The notes beneath the pieces were generated by a model. That model saw nothing but the letters and a program-made list of their open reading frames with translations. It was not told the DNA's origin and searched no databases. Made by a program: the position numbers and the translations under genes. Shown one piece after another: positions 1 to 10,835 of a stretch of 10,971 nucleotides of DNA; the stretch's first letter is position 1, and every line of letters begins with the position of its first letter. The stretch spans positions 1-10,971 of the forward strand of contig JAGGWM010000031.1 of NCBI GenBank assembly GCA_021157445.1. Reading direction: 5' to 3'. This stretch comes from Thermococcus sp. GTDB lineage: Archaea; Methanobacteriota_B; Thermococci; Thermococcales; Thermococcaceae.

Positions 1-114
1 CTCAACGCAAGTGATGAGAGAACTTTCGGGAAAATAGAGCGTTATCTTAACACTGCATATACAATGGAGGTCTTTGGAAGGAGAAGAAAGCTGATCTTCC
101 TTGATGAAGCTGAT
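1..114 (+). repeat. Direct repeat copy 1: rfcL-like tract inside rfcS
   Basis: Aligned base for base with 959-1072 (offset 958, no gaps), 110 of 114 bases match. The mismatches are at 27 (C/T), 52 (A/G), 69 (G/T) and 111 (T/C); two are silent, and two change the protein (Thr for Ala, Glu for Asp). Similarity stops abruptly after base 114, just past the DEAD-box codons. The left limit lies outside the window. Confidence 0.95.
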
Positions 115-738
115 GCTCTAACTCAAGACGCTCAACAAGCTCTGAGAAGAACAATGGAGATGTTCTCAAACAACGTCCGCTTCATCTTAAGCTGTAACTA
201 CAGTAGCAAGATCATCGAGCCGATACAGTCTAGATGTGCAATCTTCCGCTTTAGGCCGCTAAAAGATGAGGATGTTGCAAAGAGATTGAAATATATAGCT
301 GAAACCGAGGGGCTCGAGCTGACTGAGGAGGGTCTTCAAGCGATACTTTATGTGGCGGAGGGAGATTTAAGGAGAGCAATAAACGTTCTACAGGCGGCAG
401 CGGCCCTTGATACCAAGATAACAGATGAGAACGTGTTTTTAGTTGCAAGCAGGGCTAGGCCAGAAGACGTTAGGGAAATGATGCTCCTAGCGTTGGAAGG
501 GAACTTCCTCAAGGCTAGGGAGAAGCTCAGAGAAATTCTTCTTAAACAAGGATTAAGCGGAGAGGATGTCCTCATACAGATGCACAAAGAGGTGTTTAAC
601 CTTCCAATAAGCGAACCAAAGAAGGTTGCCTTAGCAGATAAAATCGGAGAGTACAATTTCAGGCTTGTTGAAGGAGCAAATGAAATGATTCAGCTTGAAG
701 CGTTGCTCGCCCAGTTTACTCTGCTTGGCAAGGATTAG
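1..738 (+). CDS. rfcS: Replication factor C small subunit, 5' end missing, chimeric with rfcL
   Basis: ATPase subunit of the clamp loader that places PCNA on primed DNA. The frame is open from base 1, so the gene starts left of the window; 245 residues are visible of a family length near 325, and the Walker A part is not in view. From visible residue 36 on it is typical RFC small subunit: [20 protein letters not shown] (Walker B with DEAD box), the [16 protein letters not shown] stretch (sensor 1 and the SRC arginine finger), and a complete collar domain ending in [14 protein letters not shown]. The first 38 codons are odd. After ASDER the family normally has a helix beginning GINVIREKV; here the sequence is [19 protein letters not shown], the large-subunit version, and the DNA matches rfcL at 959-1072. 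The small-subunit identity of the rest is certain; whether the chimera is natural is not. Stop TAG lies 10 bases before rfcL. Confidence 0.93.
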   Translation, partial: LNASDERTFGKIERYLNTAYTMEVFGRRRKLIFLDEADALTQDAQQALRRTMEMFSNNVRFILSCNYSSKIIEPIQSRCAIFRFRPLKDEDVAKRLKYIAETEGLELTEEGLQAILYVAEGDLRRAINVLQAAAALDTKITDENVFLVASRARPEDVREMMLLALEGNFLKAREKLREILLKQGLSGEDVLIQMHKEVFNLPISEPKKVALADKIGEYNFRLVEGANEMIQLEALLAQFTLLGKD

Positions 739-748
739 GTGAGCCCAA

Positions 749-4029
<3,281 letters not shown>

Positions 4030-4058
4030 TGTTTCACCATCGCATGATATCTCCAGCA

Positions 4059-4067
4059 TATTTAAAT
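4059..4067 (-). promoter_or_regulatory. TATA-like box for the DUF835 gene
   Basis: On the minus strand the sequence reads ATTTAAATA, centred about 34 bases upstream of the ATG at 4029. This predicts a transcription start just ahead of the GGTGA ribosome site. It lies immediately next to the moaA stop codon (4074-4076), so the gene could be transcribed apart from moaA. Inference from spacing only. Confidence 0.5.
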
Positions 4068-4073
4068 GATTTT

Positions 4074-4997
4074 TCATTTCCAGTATGGCTCCCTCATAAG
4101 AATGGCCCTTTTGAAAATTTCGATAAGTTCCTCATCGGAAGCGTTGTTTCTTATTGGGGTTATAATGTCTATCAAGTCATCCCTTCTCAAGAGGCAGGTT
4201 TTTAAATGGCCCGTTGAAGTAAGCCTTATCCTGGTACAGTTTGCGCAGAAGGTTGTGTTGTGCATTGACCTAACGACTTCAACCTCAGCGATACCGTAAT
4301 CCGTTGGAATAAAGTATTTTCTCCTCCTATGCATTCTCCTCTCCCTTACCTCTACTGCAATCTCCTCAAATTTCTCCTCTAGAGGTTTTAGCGGGTAGAA
4401 GTATTTTTTAAAAAACCATGAATTTTCCATCTCCCTTGGCACTTCAATCTCAATCAGCTGAAGAATAGCCTTTTTCTGAGCGGCATAATTTATCATGTCC
4501 CATATTTCCCCATCGTTAAGCCCTTTCATAACAACCATGTTGAGCTTAACTGGATGGAAAAGTTTGATGGCTTTCTCAATTCCTTCAAGAACCTGAGGAA
4601 GAACGTCAAATCCTGTAATATCTTTATACTTTTTCCTGTCAAGGGTATCAAGGCTTATATTTACTCTGTCAAGCCCGGCTTCTTTTAAAGGCTCTGCCAG
4701 TAGCTTCATTGTTGTCCCGTTGGTGGTCATGGAGAGGTCTTCAACATAGGGCCTTATTCTTCTCACTATTTCTACTATATCTTCTCGAATCGTTGGCTCT
4801 CCCCCTGTTAGCTTGACCTTTTTTATGCCGAGCTGGGATGCTATCCGGACTATTCTCTCTATTTCTTCCGGCGTCATCTCTTGGAAGCTGAGGCTTTGCC
4901 CCTCTCTATGGCAGTAGAAGCATTTTAAGTTGCACTCGTTTGTGAGAGAGATTCTCAGGTTTGTCACCGGTCTTCCAAAGCGATCCACTAAAACCAT
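4074..4997 (-). CDS. moaA: GTP 3',8-cyclase, molybdopterin biosynthesis
   Basis: Radical SAM enzyme catalysing the first step from GTP towards cyclic pyranopterin monophosphate, the precursor of molybdopterin. In Thermococcales this feeds the tungsten enzymes. The 307 residues hold both iron-sulfur sites: the radical SAM cluster motif CNLKCFYC (C22, C26, C29) and the C-terminal substrate cluster C251, C254 and C268 in [22 protein letters not shown] at 65-68 (SAM contact), TTNGT at 91-95 and NISLDTL at 113-119 are as expected. The C-terminus ends MREPYWK and lacks the di-glycine tail of bacterial MoaA; I believe the archaeal form normally lacks it. The start is supported by GAGGGGAG (5002-5009) just upstream. 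Confidence 0.95.
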   Translation of the reverse strand: MVLVDRFGRPVTNLRISLTNECNLKCFYCHREGQSLSFQEMTPEEIERIVRIASQLGIKKVKLTGGEPTIREDIVEIVRRIRPYVEDLSMTTNGTTMKLLAEPLKEAGLDRVNISLDTLDRKKYKDITGFDVLPQVLEGIEKAIKLFHPVKLNMVVMKGLNDGEIWDMINYAAQKKAILQLIEIEVPREMENSWFFKKYFYPLKPLEEKFEEIAVEVRERRMHRRRKYFIPTDYGIAEVEVVRSMHNTTFCANCTRIRLTSTGHLKTCLLRRDDLIDIITPIRNNASDEELIEIFKRAILMREPYWK

Positions 4998-5030
4998 GTT
5001 GCTCCCCTCTACTAATTAAAACGCTATTGC

Positions 5031-5037
5031 TTTAAAA
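5031..5037 (-). promoter_or_regulatory. TATA-like box of moaA
   Basis: The minus strand reads TTTTAAA, 34-40 bases upstream of the moaA ATG, a normal archaeal distance with a short leader carrying the GAGGGGAG ribosome site. Inference from sequence and spacing. Confidence 0.5.
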
Positions 5038-5060
5038 AAAGATTTTGGGTAAACAATTAT

Positions 5061-5069
5061 GTTAACAAC
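5061..5069 (+). promoter_or_regulatory. Possible SurR half-site between moaA and the 5120 gene
   Basis: GTTAACAAC fits GTTnnnAAC, the core recognised by SurR, the redox-responsive regulator of sulfur and hydrogen metabolism in Thermococcales. The extended GTTnnnAACnnnnnGTT form is absent. It lies about 24 bases upstream of the moaA TATA-like box, where an activator could act. A short motif in AT-rich DNA can easily occur by chance. Confidence 0.22.
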
Positions 5070-5102
5070 AAAGGCTGCGAAAAGTAAAAGAACAATGAGG
5101 AG

Positions 5103-5110
5103 TATATAAT
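5103..5110 (+). promoter_or_regulatory. TATA-like box near the start of the 5120 gene
   Basis: TATATAAT is the best TATA-like sequence ahead of the 5120 gene, but it is only about 10 bases from the annotated ATG. Usual archaeal spacing would put the transcript start at about 5128-5133, downstream of that ATG. Either this is not the promoter, or translation starts later or on a leaderless transcript. Confidence 0.3.
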
Positions 5111-5119
5111 CTTTGGGGG

Positions 5120-5884
5120 ATGCAAGTGGACACAAATAAAATTCGTGAGCTCGTTAAAGAATCCGAGACTCTTCACAAAGATTTTCAGAAATGCTTTCTT
5201 CGTGCTTACTCGCTCTCATCGTCTTGGAATTTTGAAGAGTTAAAAAATGTGTTGTCCGAGCTTTATGGAATTATTGAGAAGAAATTTGATGTAGCATCTC
5301 AAATAGCGAATATGTCTTCCATTTTGGGAGGAAATTTTGAGCGGCTCGCAAAGGAGCTTCAAAAAAACGAACATCAAATGAAATTCCGATTAGAAGAGCT
5401 CCTTCTTCTGGTTGAAAGTCCAAAGATGAGCTTCACTGAAAAAGCCAGGATAAACGCATCCATTCAGAGATTGCTGCAGTTCTATAGAGTGTATGATTAT
5501 TCTATAACTCAAACAATCCAAAAACTGAGGGGAGAACTTGAGGGGCTTATATTTATAAGTGAAGAGAAGAAACTACCACCAGCCAATGTTGTTGACAAAA
5601 TAAAAAGAATAGAAGATTTGGATGAAAAACTTGAACTCTTAATCTCATTCATTTACTACCTCTACAACAGTCCCTCATGGGTACATAAAGTTGAAGAAGC
5701 CTTGAGAGACTGGCATTCAAAGGGACTGCTGTGGGTTGAAGTGAGAAATGTGGAAAATAACAGCGGGGTTGAGAGGGAGCATGCCGCTAAAATCCTTGAA
5801 GGCTTGACGCTCATTGGTGTTGTGGAAAAACGGGAAAGAGGTGGTGAATATGTCTACAAACTCAGAGGTTTCGGTGAGAATTAG
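5120..5884 (+). CDS. Unrecognised helical protein with winged-helix-like C-terminus
   Basis: I do not recognise this 254-residue protein. Residues 1-150 are nearly all predicted helix, rich in Glu, Lys and Leu with no membrane segment ([43 protein letters not shown]), suggesting a helical bundle or coiled coil. Residues 185-250 look like a winged helix: a helix ([16 protein letters not shown]), a strand (LLWVEVRNV), a putative recognition helix ([17 protein letters not shown]) and a hairpin ([15 protein letters not shown]). A DNA- or RNA-binding regulatory role is inference. The ATG at 5120 directly follows a G-run; a GTG two codons later (5126) is an alternative. The 3' end overlaps fau-1 by 35 bases, so the two are almost certainly co-expressed. 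Confidence 0.75.
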   Translation: MQVDTNKIRELVKESETLHKDFQKCFLRAYSLSSSWNFEELKNVLSELYGIIEKKFDVASQIANMSSILGGNFERLAKELQKNEHQMKFRLEELLLLVESPKMSFTEKARINASIQRLLQFYRVYDYSITQTIQKLRGELEGLIFISEEKKLPPANVVDKIKRIEDLDEKLELLISFIYYLYNSPSWVHKVEEALRDWHSKGLLWVEVRNVENNSGVEREHAAKILEGLTLIGVVEKRERGGEYVYKLRGFGEN

Positions 5885-7265
5885 GGGGATATACAGCACT
5901 GCCTTGACGAAGTTGTTCCTTGACGAGGGCTTTAAGATAAGCCAGCCAAGCCAGAAGATCGCTGAAAGACTGGGTATTGAAAAAGTCTATGATGAGTTCG
6001 ATGTGGATATTCAGGATAAAAAAGACTCCCACGGTGTTGTATTGGTTGGAACAAAAGTGGAAGAAGTCAAAAAGGTTTTTGAGGAGAGGTTTTTAGACGT
6101 TTTCTTTAGAAAGATGCCTTACCAGCTTTATGGGATATACAAGGGGATTGTTGTTAAAAAGGACGAAAGGTATGTGTATGTGGACATAGGAAATGCAATA
6201 GGCACCTTATTAATTGAAGAATTCCCGGATGCTGTTGAAGGGGACGAAGTGCTTGTTCAGGTCAAGAAAAACAACCTCCTCCCTCATTTGAGCGTCTTAC
6301 TTACCATACCCGGCGATTACGCGGTGCTTATCCCAAAACCGGTTGGGGCGCAAAGGCATGTGAAGATCTCAAGGAAAATCAGAGATCAGTCGGAGAGGGA
6401 AAGGCTTAGGATACTTGGATTAAGCGTTGATCTTGGTGAATGGGGAGTTTTGTGGAGAACTGCAGCTGCATATAAAGATTGGAATCTCCTTCGGGATGAG
6501 CTAATAAAGCTTTCAAGGATCGCTGAAAAGCTGAAAGAGGCAGAAAAATACTCCGCTCCCGCCCAAATAGTCGAGGGCAGGGACATCTATGAAGTTGAAT
6601 TTGGCGGTGCGGCAAAGGTAAAGCTTGATGACATAAGAAATGCTGCAACTCCCACAATAGAGGGACATCACAAGTTTAAGGCATATGATCCCGAATTTGG
6701 ATTTGCCGTTGAAATTGCGGAGGGAATTTTAAGTAAAATCCCCTCTCAGAGAAGAAAAGTTAGCGAAGGCTTTTTAGAGGCGTTAACTAATAACAAAGGG
6801 CCAAAGAAAGGATGGCTTTTTAGACTTGAACACGTCAAGCCAGATGGCCAAATAATCAAAATAGGCCCTGGAGAAGTCGTTGAGGTTTCCTTAAATCCAT
6901 TAAAGCTGAAGGTGAGAAGAAATCTGAAGCCCGGTAGATTCTACGATGGCTTGGACTTACCAATAGAGGCCGGCGATTACTCAATAACAGAGATTGAAGA
7001 AGGAAAATGGTGGTTTAAACACAGCTATTACGATAGAGAGGGCAACTTGAAGGGAGAATACTACAACATCTGCACCCCTGTTGAGATATACCCGGATAGG
7101 GCAAGATACATTGATTTAGAGCTTGATATCGTAAAGTGGCCCGATGGAAAGAAGGAGATTATAGACAAAGATGAGCTCAAGAGGCACTACGAGGATGGAG
7201 TTATAAGCGACAAGCTATACAAGGCTATAGTAAGACTAACTCAGGAGCTTTTTGAGAAGATTTAA
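5850..7265 (+). CDS. fau-1: Probable ribonuclease FAU-1 (AU-rich RNA-binding, DUF402)
   Basis: 471-residue homologue of Pyrococcus furiosus FAU-1, an RNA-binding protein with an RNase E/G-like N-terminal part and a C-terminal DUF402 domain, linked to RNA processing. The N-terminus [20 protein letters not shown] is diagnostic. An S1-like segment lies at about 93-140 ([20 protein letters not shown] onward, ending EVLVQVKK), then [12 protein letters not shown] (168-179) and [16 protein letters not shown] (191-206), as in RNase E/G-type proteins. DUF402 spans about 365-465, with [13 protein letters not shown] and LDIVKWPDG. The ATG at 5850 is chosen because homologues start here and GAGGTGGTGA immediately precedes it; an upstream in-frame start at 5814 would add 12 unrelated residues. 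The 3' end overlaps radB by 41 bases on the opposite strand. Confidence 0.95.
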   Translation: MSTNSEVSVRIRGIYSTALTKLFLDEGFKISQPSQKIAERLGIEKVYDEFDVDIQDKKDSHGVVLVGTKVEEVKKVFEERFLDVFFRKMPYQLYGIYKGIVVKKDERYVYVDIGNAIGTLLIEEFPDAVEGDEVLVQVKKNNLLPHLSVLLTIPGDYAVLIPKPVGAQRHVKISRKIRDQSERERLRILGLSVDLGEWGVLWRTAAAYKDWNLLRDELIKLSRIAEKLKEAEKYSAPAQIVEGRDIYEVEFGGAAKVKLDDIRNAATPTIEGHHKFKAYDPEFGFAVEIAEGILSKIPSQRRKVSEGFLEALTNNKGPKKGWLFRLEHVKPDGQIIKIGPGEVVEVSLNPLKLKVRRNLKPGRFYDGLDLPIEAGDYSITEIEEGKWWFKHSYYDREGNLKGEYYNICTPVEIYPDRARYIDLELDIVKWPDGKKEIIDKDELKRHYEDGVISDKLYKAIVRLTQELFEKI

Positions 7266-7926
7266 TTTTTTCCACATCCTCTATTCCTTTATCCGTTATT
7301 TTAAAGTAAACAATGCCTCCCTCTGGTTTGAGCCTATGCCGTTCTAAAACTGCGATTCTAAAACCATTTCTTAGCTTTTCCAATCTGAGGATGTCCTTGC
7401 ATTTATATCCCAGCGTATGCTCTGCTATTGGTTTTAGGACGTTGTGCTTTGAGTCAAAATAAACCTGATTTATGATAATGACCCCTAGATTATACTTCCT
7501 CGCAAGCCAAAGCAGGATCTGGAGTTGTTTTCCGAGATCTGTAGTAACTGCACTTTTGTTTTCCTCTATCCTGTAATGGTTGGTTATTGAGTCCACAACA
7601 ATCAGGGAGAATTTTTCGTTTACGATCTTTTTAAGACTTGAAATTGTTTTCTTCTGCTCTTTGAAATCGAACGATTCAAACACTAGAAATTTCTGGAGTG
7701 TTCTTTCTTTATCCAATCCTCTTGTCTCTGCCATAGTGGCCAATCTCTCGGGAGAGAACCCTCCTTCAGTATCTATATACGCGACTTTTCCGTCATTTAA
7801 AAGACCCACTTGCATTGCTAAGGTGGTTTTTCCGGTAGCAAATGCGCCATATATCTGGGTTAATACTCCTCTACCTATTCCCCCACCAAGTAATTCGTCT
7901 AAGCTCTTACTGCCGGTGGTCAGCAT
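7225..7926 (-). CDS. radB: DNA repair and recombination protein RadB
   Basis: Euryarchaeal RecA/RadA paralogue, thought to modulate RadA-dependent recombination and interact with the Hjc resolvase and DNA polymerase. From the ATG at 7926 it has 233 residues and, as usual for RadB, lacks the N-terminal HhH domain of RadA. It begins [17 protein letters not shown]; Walker A GAFATGKT is at 27-34 (RadB typically has xPFATGKT), [13 protein letters not shown] at 50-62, Walker B LIVVDS at 108-113 and IINQVYFD at 151-158. GGTG at 7934-7937 supports this start and overlaps the stop of the upstream hydrolase gene; an in-frame GTG at 7935 would add three residues. The last 13 or so residues are encoded antisense to the end of fau-1. 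Confidence 0.95.
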   Translation of the reverse strand: MLTTGSKSLDELLGGGIGRGVLTQIYGAFATGKTTLAMQVGLLNDGKVAYIDTEGGFSPERLATMAETRGLDKERTLQKFLVFESFDFKEQKKTISSLKKIVNEKFSLIVVDSITNHYRIEENKSAVTTDLGKQLQILLWLARKYNLGVIIINQVYFDSKHNVLKPIAEHTLGYKCKDILRLEKLRNGFRIAVLERHRLKPEGGIVYFKITDKGIEDVEKIKSSQKAPELVLL

Positions 7927-7937
7927 TATCCACACCG

Positions 7938-8576
7938 CTATACTTCAAAGGGCTTTTCAACTTCAGGAACTTTTACAAGAACCCATATTCTTCTCTCTCT
8001 GAGTTCTTTAATGAGCTCCTCAGCATTCCCCTCGCTGTAAACCCCGTAGTGCATCGGTATTACTATTTTCGGCCGAATTACTTCAACTATGTTTGCTGCT
8101 TCCCTCACGTTTGCGGTGGATCTTCCGCTTATTGGCACGAAGAGGATATCTATCTTTCCCCGGAAATTCTTGAAAATTGGGCTGTAATATGTATCCCCAG
8201 GATGGAAAAGTGTCTTTCGTTCATTGGAAATAGTGTATCCCAACGGGTACTGACTTGAGGGATGCTCCACGAATATTGCCCTCACTTTAACCCCGTTCTC
8301 AAGCTCTATCTCCTGACCTCCCTCTATTTCCATGACTTTAGTTATTCCATCGCTTATTGCCATAAGATAAACGGGCTTTGGTCCTATAACGGTAGCGTCC
8401 CTAAGTCTCGCCAGAAGGGGTGTTTTGCCGTAGTGGTCGATGTGTTCATGGGTAACTAATATGTAGTCGATGCCATCTATGGCATCATCGTTGACATATT
8501 CATAGGGATCTATCAGAATTTTCACGCCATTTATTTCAATCCAAAAACACGCATGACCATACCAAATAATCTTCAT
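7938..8576 (-). CDS. MBL-fold metal-dependent hydrolase (UPF0173-like)
   Basis: 212-residue stand-alone metallo-beta-lactamase-fold protein of the small UlaG/UPF0173-like type. It opens [20 protein letters not shown], with GHA at 7-9 and the first strand pair. Metal ligands expected for a binuclear site are visible: H43, H45, D47 and H48 in [10 protein letters not shown]105, D128 in HPGDTYYS, and H176 in PMHYG. The substrate cannot be told from sequence; no secretion signal or membrane segment is seen, so it is cytosolic. GGAGG at 8585-8589 lies eight bases before the ATG. Its stop is 11 bases upstream of the radB start, so the two form an operon, with no obvious functional link. Confidence 0.92.
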   Translation of the reverse strand: MKIIWYGHACFWIEINGVKILIDPYEYVNDDAIDGIDYILVTHEHIDHYGKTPLLARLRDATVIGPKPVYLMAISDGITKVMEIEGGQEIELENGVKVRAIFVEHPSSQYPLGYTISNERKTLFHPGDTYYSPIFKNFRGKIDILFVPISGRSTANVREAANIVEVIRPKIVIPMHYGVYSEGNAEELIKELRERRIWVLVKVPEVEKPFEV

Positions 8577-8612
8577 AGGCGCAGCCTCCGAGGATAATAG
8601 ATTGAAACCCCA

Positions 8613-8619
8613 CTTAAAT
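8613..8619 (-). promoter_or_regulatory. TATA-like box of the MBL hydrolase / radB operon
   Basis: The minus strand reads ATTTAAG preceded by GGAAAG, a plausible purine-rich BRE, about 40 bases upstream of the ATG. The predicted transcript would begin close to the GGAGG ribosome site. Inference from spacing. Confidence 0.5.
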
Positions 8620-8641
8620 CTTTCCCACCATCAAACGTTGG

Positions 8642-8650
8642 TTTTATAAA
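8642..8650 (+). promoter_or_regulatory. TATA-like box of the ASCH / DUF1614 operon
   Basis: TTTTATAAA is centred about 35 bases upstream of the ATG at 8681, predicting a leader of roughly 10 bases. AAGG just before the start would be a weak ribosome site. It is divergent from the promoter of the hydrolase operon in the same 104-base gap. Confidence 0.55.
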
Positions 8651-8680
8651 GGAATTATCATTATTTCGATTTGAAGGCAT

Positions 8681-9034
8681 ATGAAGGGATTAATAGTCAA
8701 AGAACCATTTGCTTCATGGATTGTGGAAGGAAAGAAAGAATGGGAGATCAGAAAAATCTCCACCGAGATTAGAGGAGAAGTTTACATTATAAACAGAGGT
8801 TTTGCAATAGGAAAAGCTGAACTTGTAGATGTTTTGGGTCCCTTCACACCCGAGGAATTAAAAGATTATAAGGAAAAGCACATGGCCGAGTATGAGTTCT
8901 TGAAGGAATATTCAAACGGCAAGAGGCTCTATGCGTGGGTCTTCAAAAATCCGGTAAAATTTGAGAAACCCTTGGAAGTTATAATGCCTAAAGGTGCTCA
9001 AATATGGGTTAATATCAGGGGGTTCAAAGAGTGA
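8681..9034 (+). CDS. ASCH domain protein
   Basis: 117-residue protein consisting of one ASCH domain, a PUA-like beta-barrel fold thought to bind RNA or modified nucleosides. The opening MKGLIVKEPFASWIVEGKKEWEIRK carries the signature GxKxxExR (G17, K19, E22, R24), followed by GEVYIINRGFAIGKAELVDV strands. The C-terminal AWVFKNPVKF and the closing GAQIWVNIRG also fit. Some small ASCH proteins are hydrolases of acylated cytidines, others have no known activity; no specific role can be assigned. The stop overlaps the GTG start of the DUF1614 gene by four bases (GTGA), indicating coupled translation. Confidence 0.88.
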   Translation: MKGLIVKEPFASWIVEGKKEWEIRKISTEIRGEVYIINRGFAIGKAELVDVLGPFTPEELKDYKEKHMAEYEFLKEYSNGKRLYAWVFKNPVKFEKPLEVIMPKGAQIWVNIRGFKE

Positions 9035-9729
9035 GGAGATACTTTTTTCTCCCTCTGACTTTGCCCTTCTTAATTCTCCTGATCCTTCTGCTACCGATTC
9101 TCTTCATACTCTTTGCGAGTACAATAACTCTGGCATTTCAAAAGCTGGGGCTTCCTCTCCCGGTCGCTTTTACGTTGTTTTGGGCATCCTTAATAGGAAG
9201 CTTCATCAACATTCCGGTTAAGGAAATCAGAAGCTACGGGCCGATTGTTAGGGTTGCCAAAGTGTCGTTTTTTGGTATCACTTATCCGGTTCCATATGTT
9301 GACTGGGGGGAGCAAAAAACAGTGGTTAGTGTTAATGTTGGAGGGGCTCTTGTTCCGCTTAGCGTGGTCTTTTACGAGATATTAAGGCTTATAATTCTTG
9401 AACAGAATGAGCTTTTGATTAGGGTAGTGATCGCTGTTTTTATTTCGACGATAATCAGCAAGGCTTTTTCAAGACCCGTGAAAGGATTGGGTATAGCAAT
9501 CCCAACTTTTATCCCTCCGTTAGTTGCTGTCCTCCTTGCTCTTACTATAGGGACTCCAAATAGGCCTTTAGTGGCATATACAAGCGGTACAATGGGCGTT
9601 CTCATAGGGGCTGATCTGTTAAACTGGAACAAGCTTAAAGATCTCGGAGCGCCAATGGTTAGCATAGGTGGTGCTGGCACTTTTGATGGTATTTTTCTTG
9701 CTGGAATCATAGCGGTCTTGCTGGTATGA
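9031..9729 (+). CDS. DUF1614 integral membrane protein
   Basis: 232-residue membrane protein of unknown function matching the archaeal DUF1614 family. Hydrophobic segments lie at about 6-30, 44-62, 97-123, 129-145, 157-173 and 214-231. Family hallmarks are [10 protein letters not shown] after the second segment, [11 protein letters not shown] (102-112), [13 protein letters not shown] (186-198) and [15 protein letters not shown] (211-225). The Gly/Asp-rich conserved loops suggest a binding or transport role, but none is established. The start codon is GTG, inside the preceding ASCH gene. The stop overlaps an ATG (9726) that could extend the next gene upstream, though that start is not preferred. 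Confidence 0.85.
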   Translation: MRRYFFLPLTLPFLILLILLLPILFILFASTITLAFQKLGLPLPVAFTLFWASLIGSFINIPVKEIRSYGPIVRVAKVSFFGITYPVPYVDWGEQKTVVSVNVGGALVPLSVVFYEILRLIILEQNELLIRVVIAVFISTIISKAFSRPVKGLGIAIPTFIPPLVAVLLALTIGTPNRPLVAYTSGTMGVLIGADLLNWNKLKDLGAPMVSIGGAGTFDGIFLAGIIAVLLV

Positions 9730-9733
9730 AAAA

Positions 9734-9743
9734 GGTATTAAAA
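9734..9743 (+). promoter_or_regulatory. Possible internal promoter for prs
   Basis: GTATTAAAAG lies about 32 bases upstream of the prs ATG, just after the DUF1614 stop. It would let prs be transcribed independently of the membrane-protein gene and argues for the start at 9771 rather than 9726. Sequence and spacing only. Confidence 0.4.
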
Positions 9744-9770
9744 GCTAAGCCTATTCTCTTTGAGGTGATC

Positions 9771-10628
9771 ATGATGAAAATAGTGCTGGGGAGTGGGGCG
9801 TATCATATGATCGAAGAGATCAAGATGAAAGCAGACAAATACAACAAAGAGATATTGGATGTTGAGATAAAGAAGTTTCCCGATGGAGAAAAGTATGTGA
9901 GAGTTCTCGGAGAGGGAAAAGAAGCTATTGTTGTTCAGTCTACTTTTAACCCTCAAGACGAGCACCTTGTTGAGCTCCTCCTCTTGGGAGATGCGCTCAG
10001 AGAGAGAGGATTTGAACATCTTAAGGCAGTTGTGCCATATTTGGCTTATTCAAGGCAGGACAGGGTAACCAAAGATGGAGAACCGATAAGCGTTAGAGCA
10101 GTTATGAAGGTGCTTGGTCTTTACTATGATGAACTTTACGTCTTTGACCTCCATAACCCAAAAACTCTGAGATACTTCCCTGGAAAAGCAGTTAATTTAA
10201 GCCCTGCTAGGGCTATAGCTGAGTACTTCAAGGAGAAGCTTGGTGAGGGATTAGTTTTAGCTCCAGATAAGGGTGCGTTGGAGAGGGCAAAAGCCGTTGC
10301 AGAGTTGCTCAATTTGGAGTTTAGTTACTTCGAAAAGAAGCGTATCTCTCCAACAGAAGTTCAGATGACCCCGGTGGAAGTTGATGTGGAAGGAAAAAAT
10401 GTGCTTATAGTTGATGACATCATAAGTACCGGAGGCACAATGATAAAAGCGGCTAACATACTTAGAGGAATGGGAGCTGGAAAAATATTCGTTGCTGCGA
10501 CCCATGGAGTCTTTGCCGAGGGAGCGATTGAGAGAGTCAGCAAAGCAGTTGATGAGCTTGCCGTGACCAACACTATTCCAACTCCAGTTTCGAAGATAAG
10601 CCTTGTTGAGGATATTTTGACACTTTAG
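9771..10628 (+). CDS. prs: Ribose-phosphate pyrophosphokinase (PRPP synthetase)
   Basis: Makes PRPP from ribose 5-phosphate and ATP for nucleotide, histidine and tryptophan synthesis. 285 residues from this start, normal for archaeal enzymes, which are shorter than bacterial ones. Visible motifs: FPDGE (36-40), [22 protein letters not shown] (ATP region), [10 protein letters not shown] (89-98, flexible-loop/ATP contact), DLHNP (126-130, catalytic His region) and the PRPP-binding loop [10 protein letters not shown] (214-223). GAGGTGATC immediately precedes ATG ATG; initiation could be at 9771 or 9774. An in-frame ATG at 9726 overlaps the DUF1614 stop and would add 15 residues not expected in the family, so it is rejected. 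It is last in a + strand cluster and followed by T-rich DNA. Confidence 0.95.
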   Translation: MMKIVLGSGAYHMIEEIKMKADKYNKEILDVEIKKFPDGEKYVRVLGEGKEAIVVQSTFNPQDEHLVELLLLGDALRERGFEHLKAVVPYLAYSRQDRVTKDGEPISVRAVMKVLGLYYDELYVFDLHNPKTLRYFPGKAVNLSPARAIAEYFKEKLGEGLVLAPDKGALERAKAVAELLNLEFSYFEKKRISPTEVQMTPVEVDVEGKNVLIVDDIISTGGTMIKAANILRGMGAGKIFVAATHGVFAEGAIERVSKAVDELAVTNTIPTPVSKISLVEDILTL

Positions 10629-10642
10629 AATGCCTTCTAATG

Positions 10643-10660
10643 CTTTTGTTTTTTTATTTG
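10643..10660 (+). terminator. T-rich terminator after prs
   Basis: A TTTTG followed by a run of seven T and ATTTG begins about 15 bases after the prs stop; another run of T lies at 10680-10686. Oligo-T runs are the usual archaeal termination signal; there is no hairpin immediately before them. Confidence 0.55.
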
Positions 10661-10775
10661 CTTTGAGTATTTTCAGGTGCTTTTTTAATGTTTGGTCTAG
10701 AGAAGGATTTTGGATTTGTGTTTAATAGTGAATTTTGGTCATATAAATGTCTAAAATCCAGCACAATCAAACTCT

Positions 10776-10800
10776 TTTTTAACAGTCTTTTTGTTAAAAA
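10776..10800. repeat. Perfect 8-bp inverted repeat in the intergenic region
   Basis: TTTTTAAC (10776-10783) is followed, after nine bases, by its exact complement GTTAAAAA (10793-10800). The right arm overlaps a TATA-like GTTAAAAATAC (10793-10803), so it could be an operator for the RNA gene to its right, or a weak hairpin. In DNA this AT-rich an 8-bp repeat may be chance. Confidence 0.4.
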
Positions 10801-10835
10801 TACGGCTTCTCAAAGCTTTGCAAAAATTTTTCATT

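Noticed and set aside
5814..5849. Upstream extension of fau-1 from the ATG at 5814
   Set aside because: The 12 extra residues are absent from the FAU-1 pattern, and a strong GAGGTGGTGA site directly precedes the ATG at 5850.
9726..9770. prs start at the ATG overlapping the DUF1614 stop
   Set aside because: The 15 extra residues are not of family type; a ribosome site and a TATA-like box both fit the start at 9771/9774.
10703..10760. GGATTTTGGATTT and a matching AAAATCCA 40 bases on, as possible repeat or att site
   Set aside because: Only 7-8 bases match, in AT-rich DNA, with no integrase, tRNA or CRISPR features nearby.
10747..10782. Tiny ORF starting MSKIQHNQ after a TATA-like CATATAAATG
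   Set aside because: Only 11 codons and no ribosome site; the ATG is part of the TATA-like sequence.
10811..10831. Palindromes CAAAGCTTTG and AAAAATTTTT
   Set aside because: Short self-complementary AT-rich sequences are expected by chance here; no repeated copies were seen in the window.
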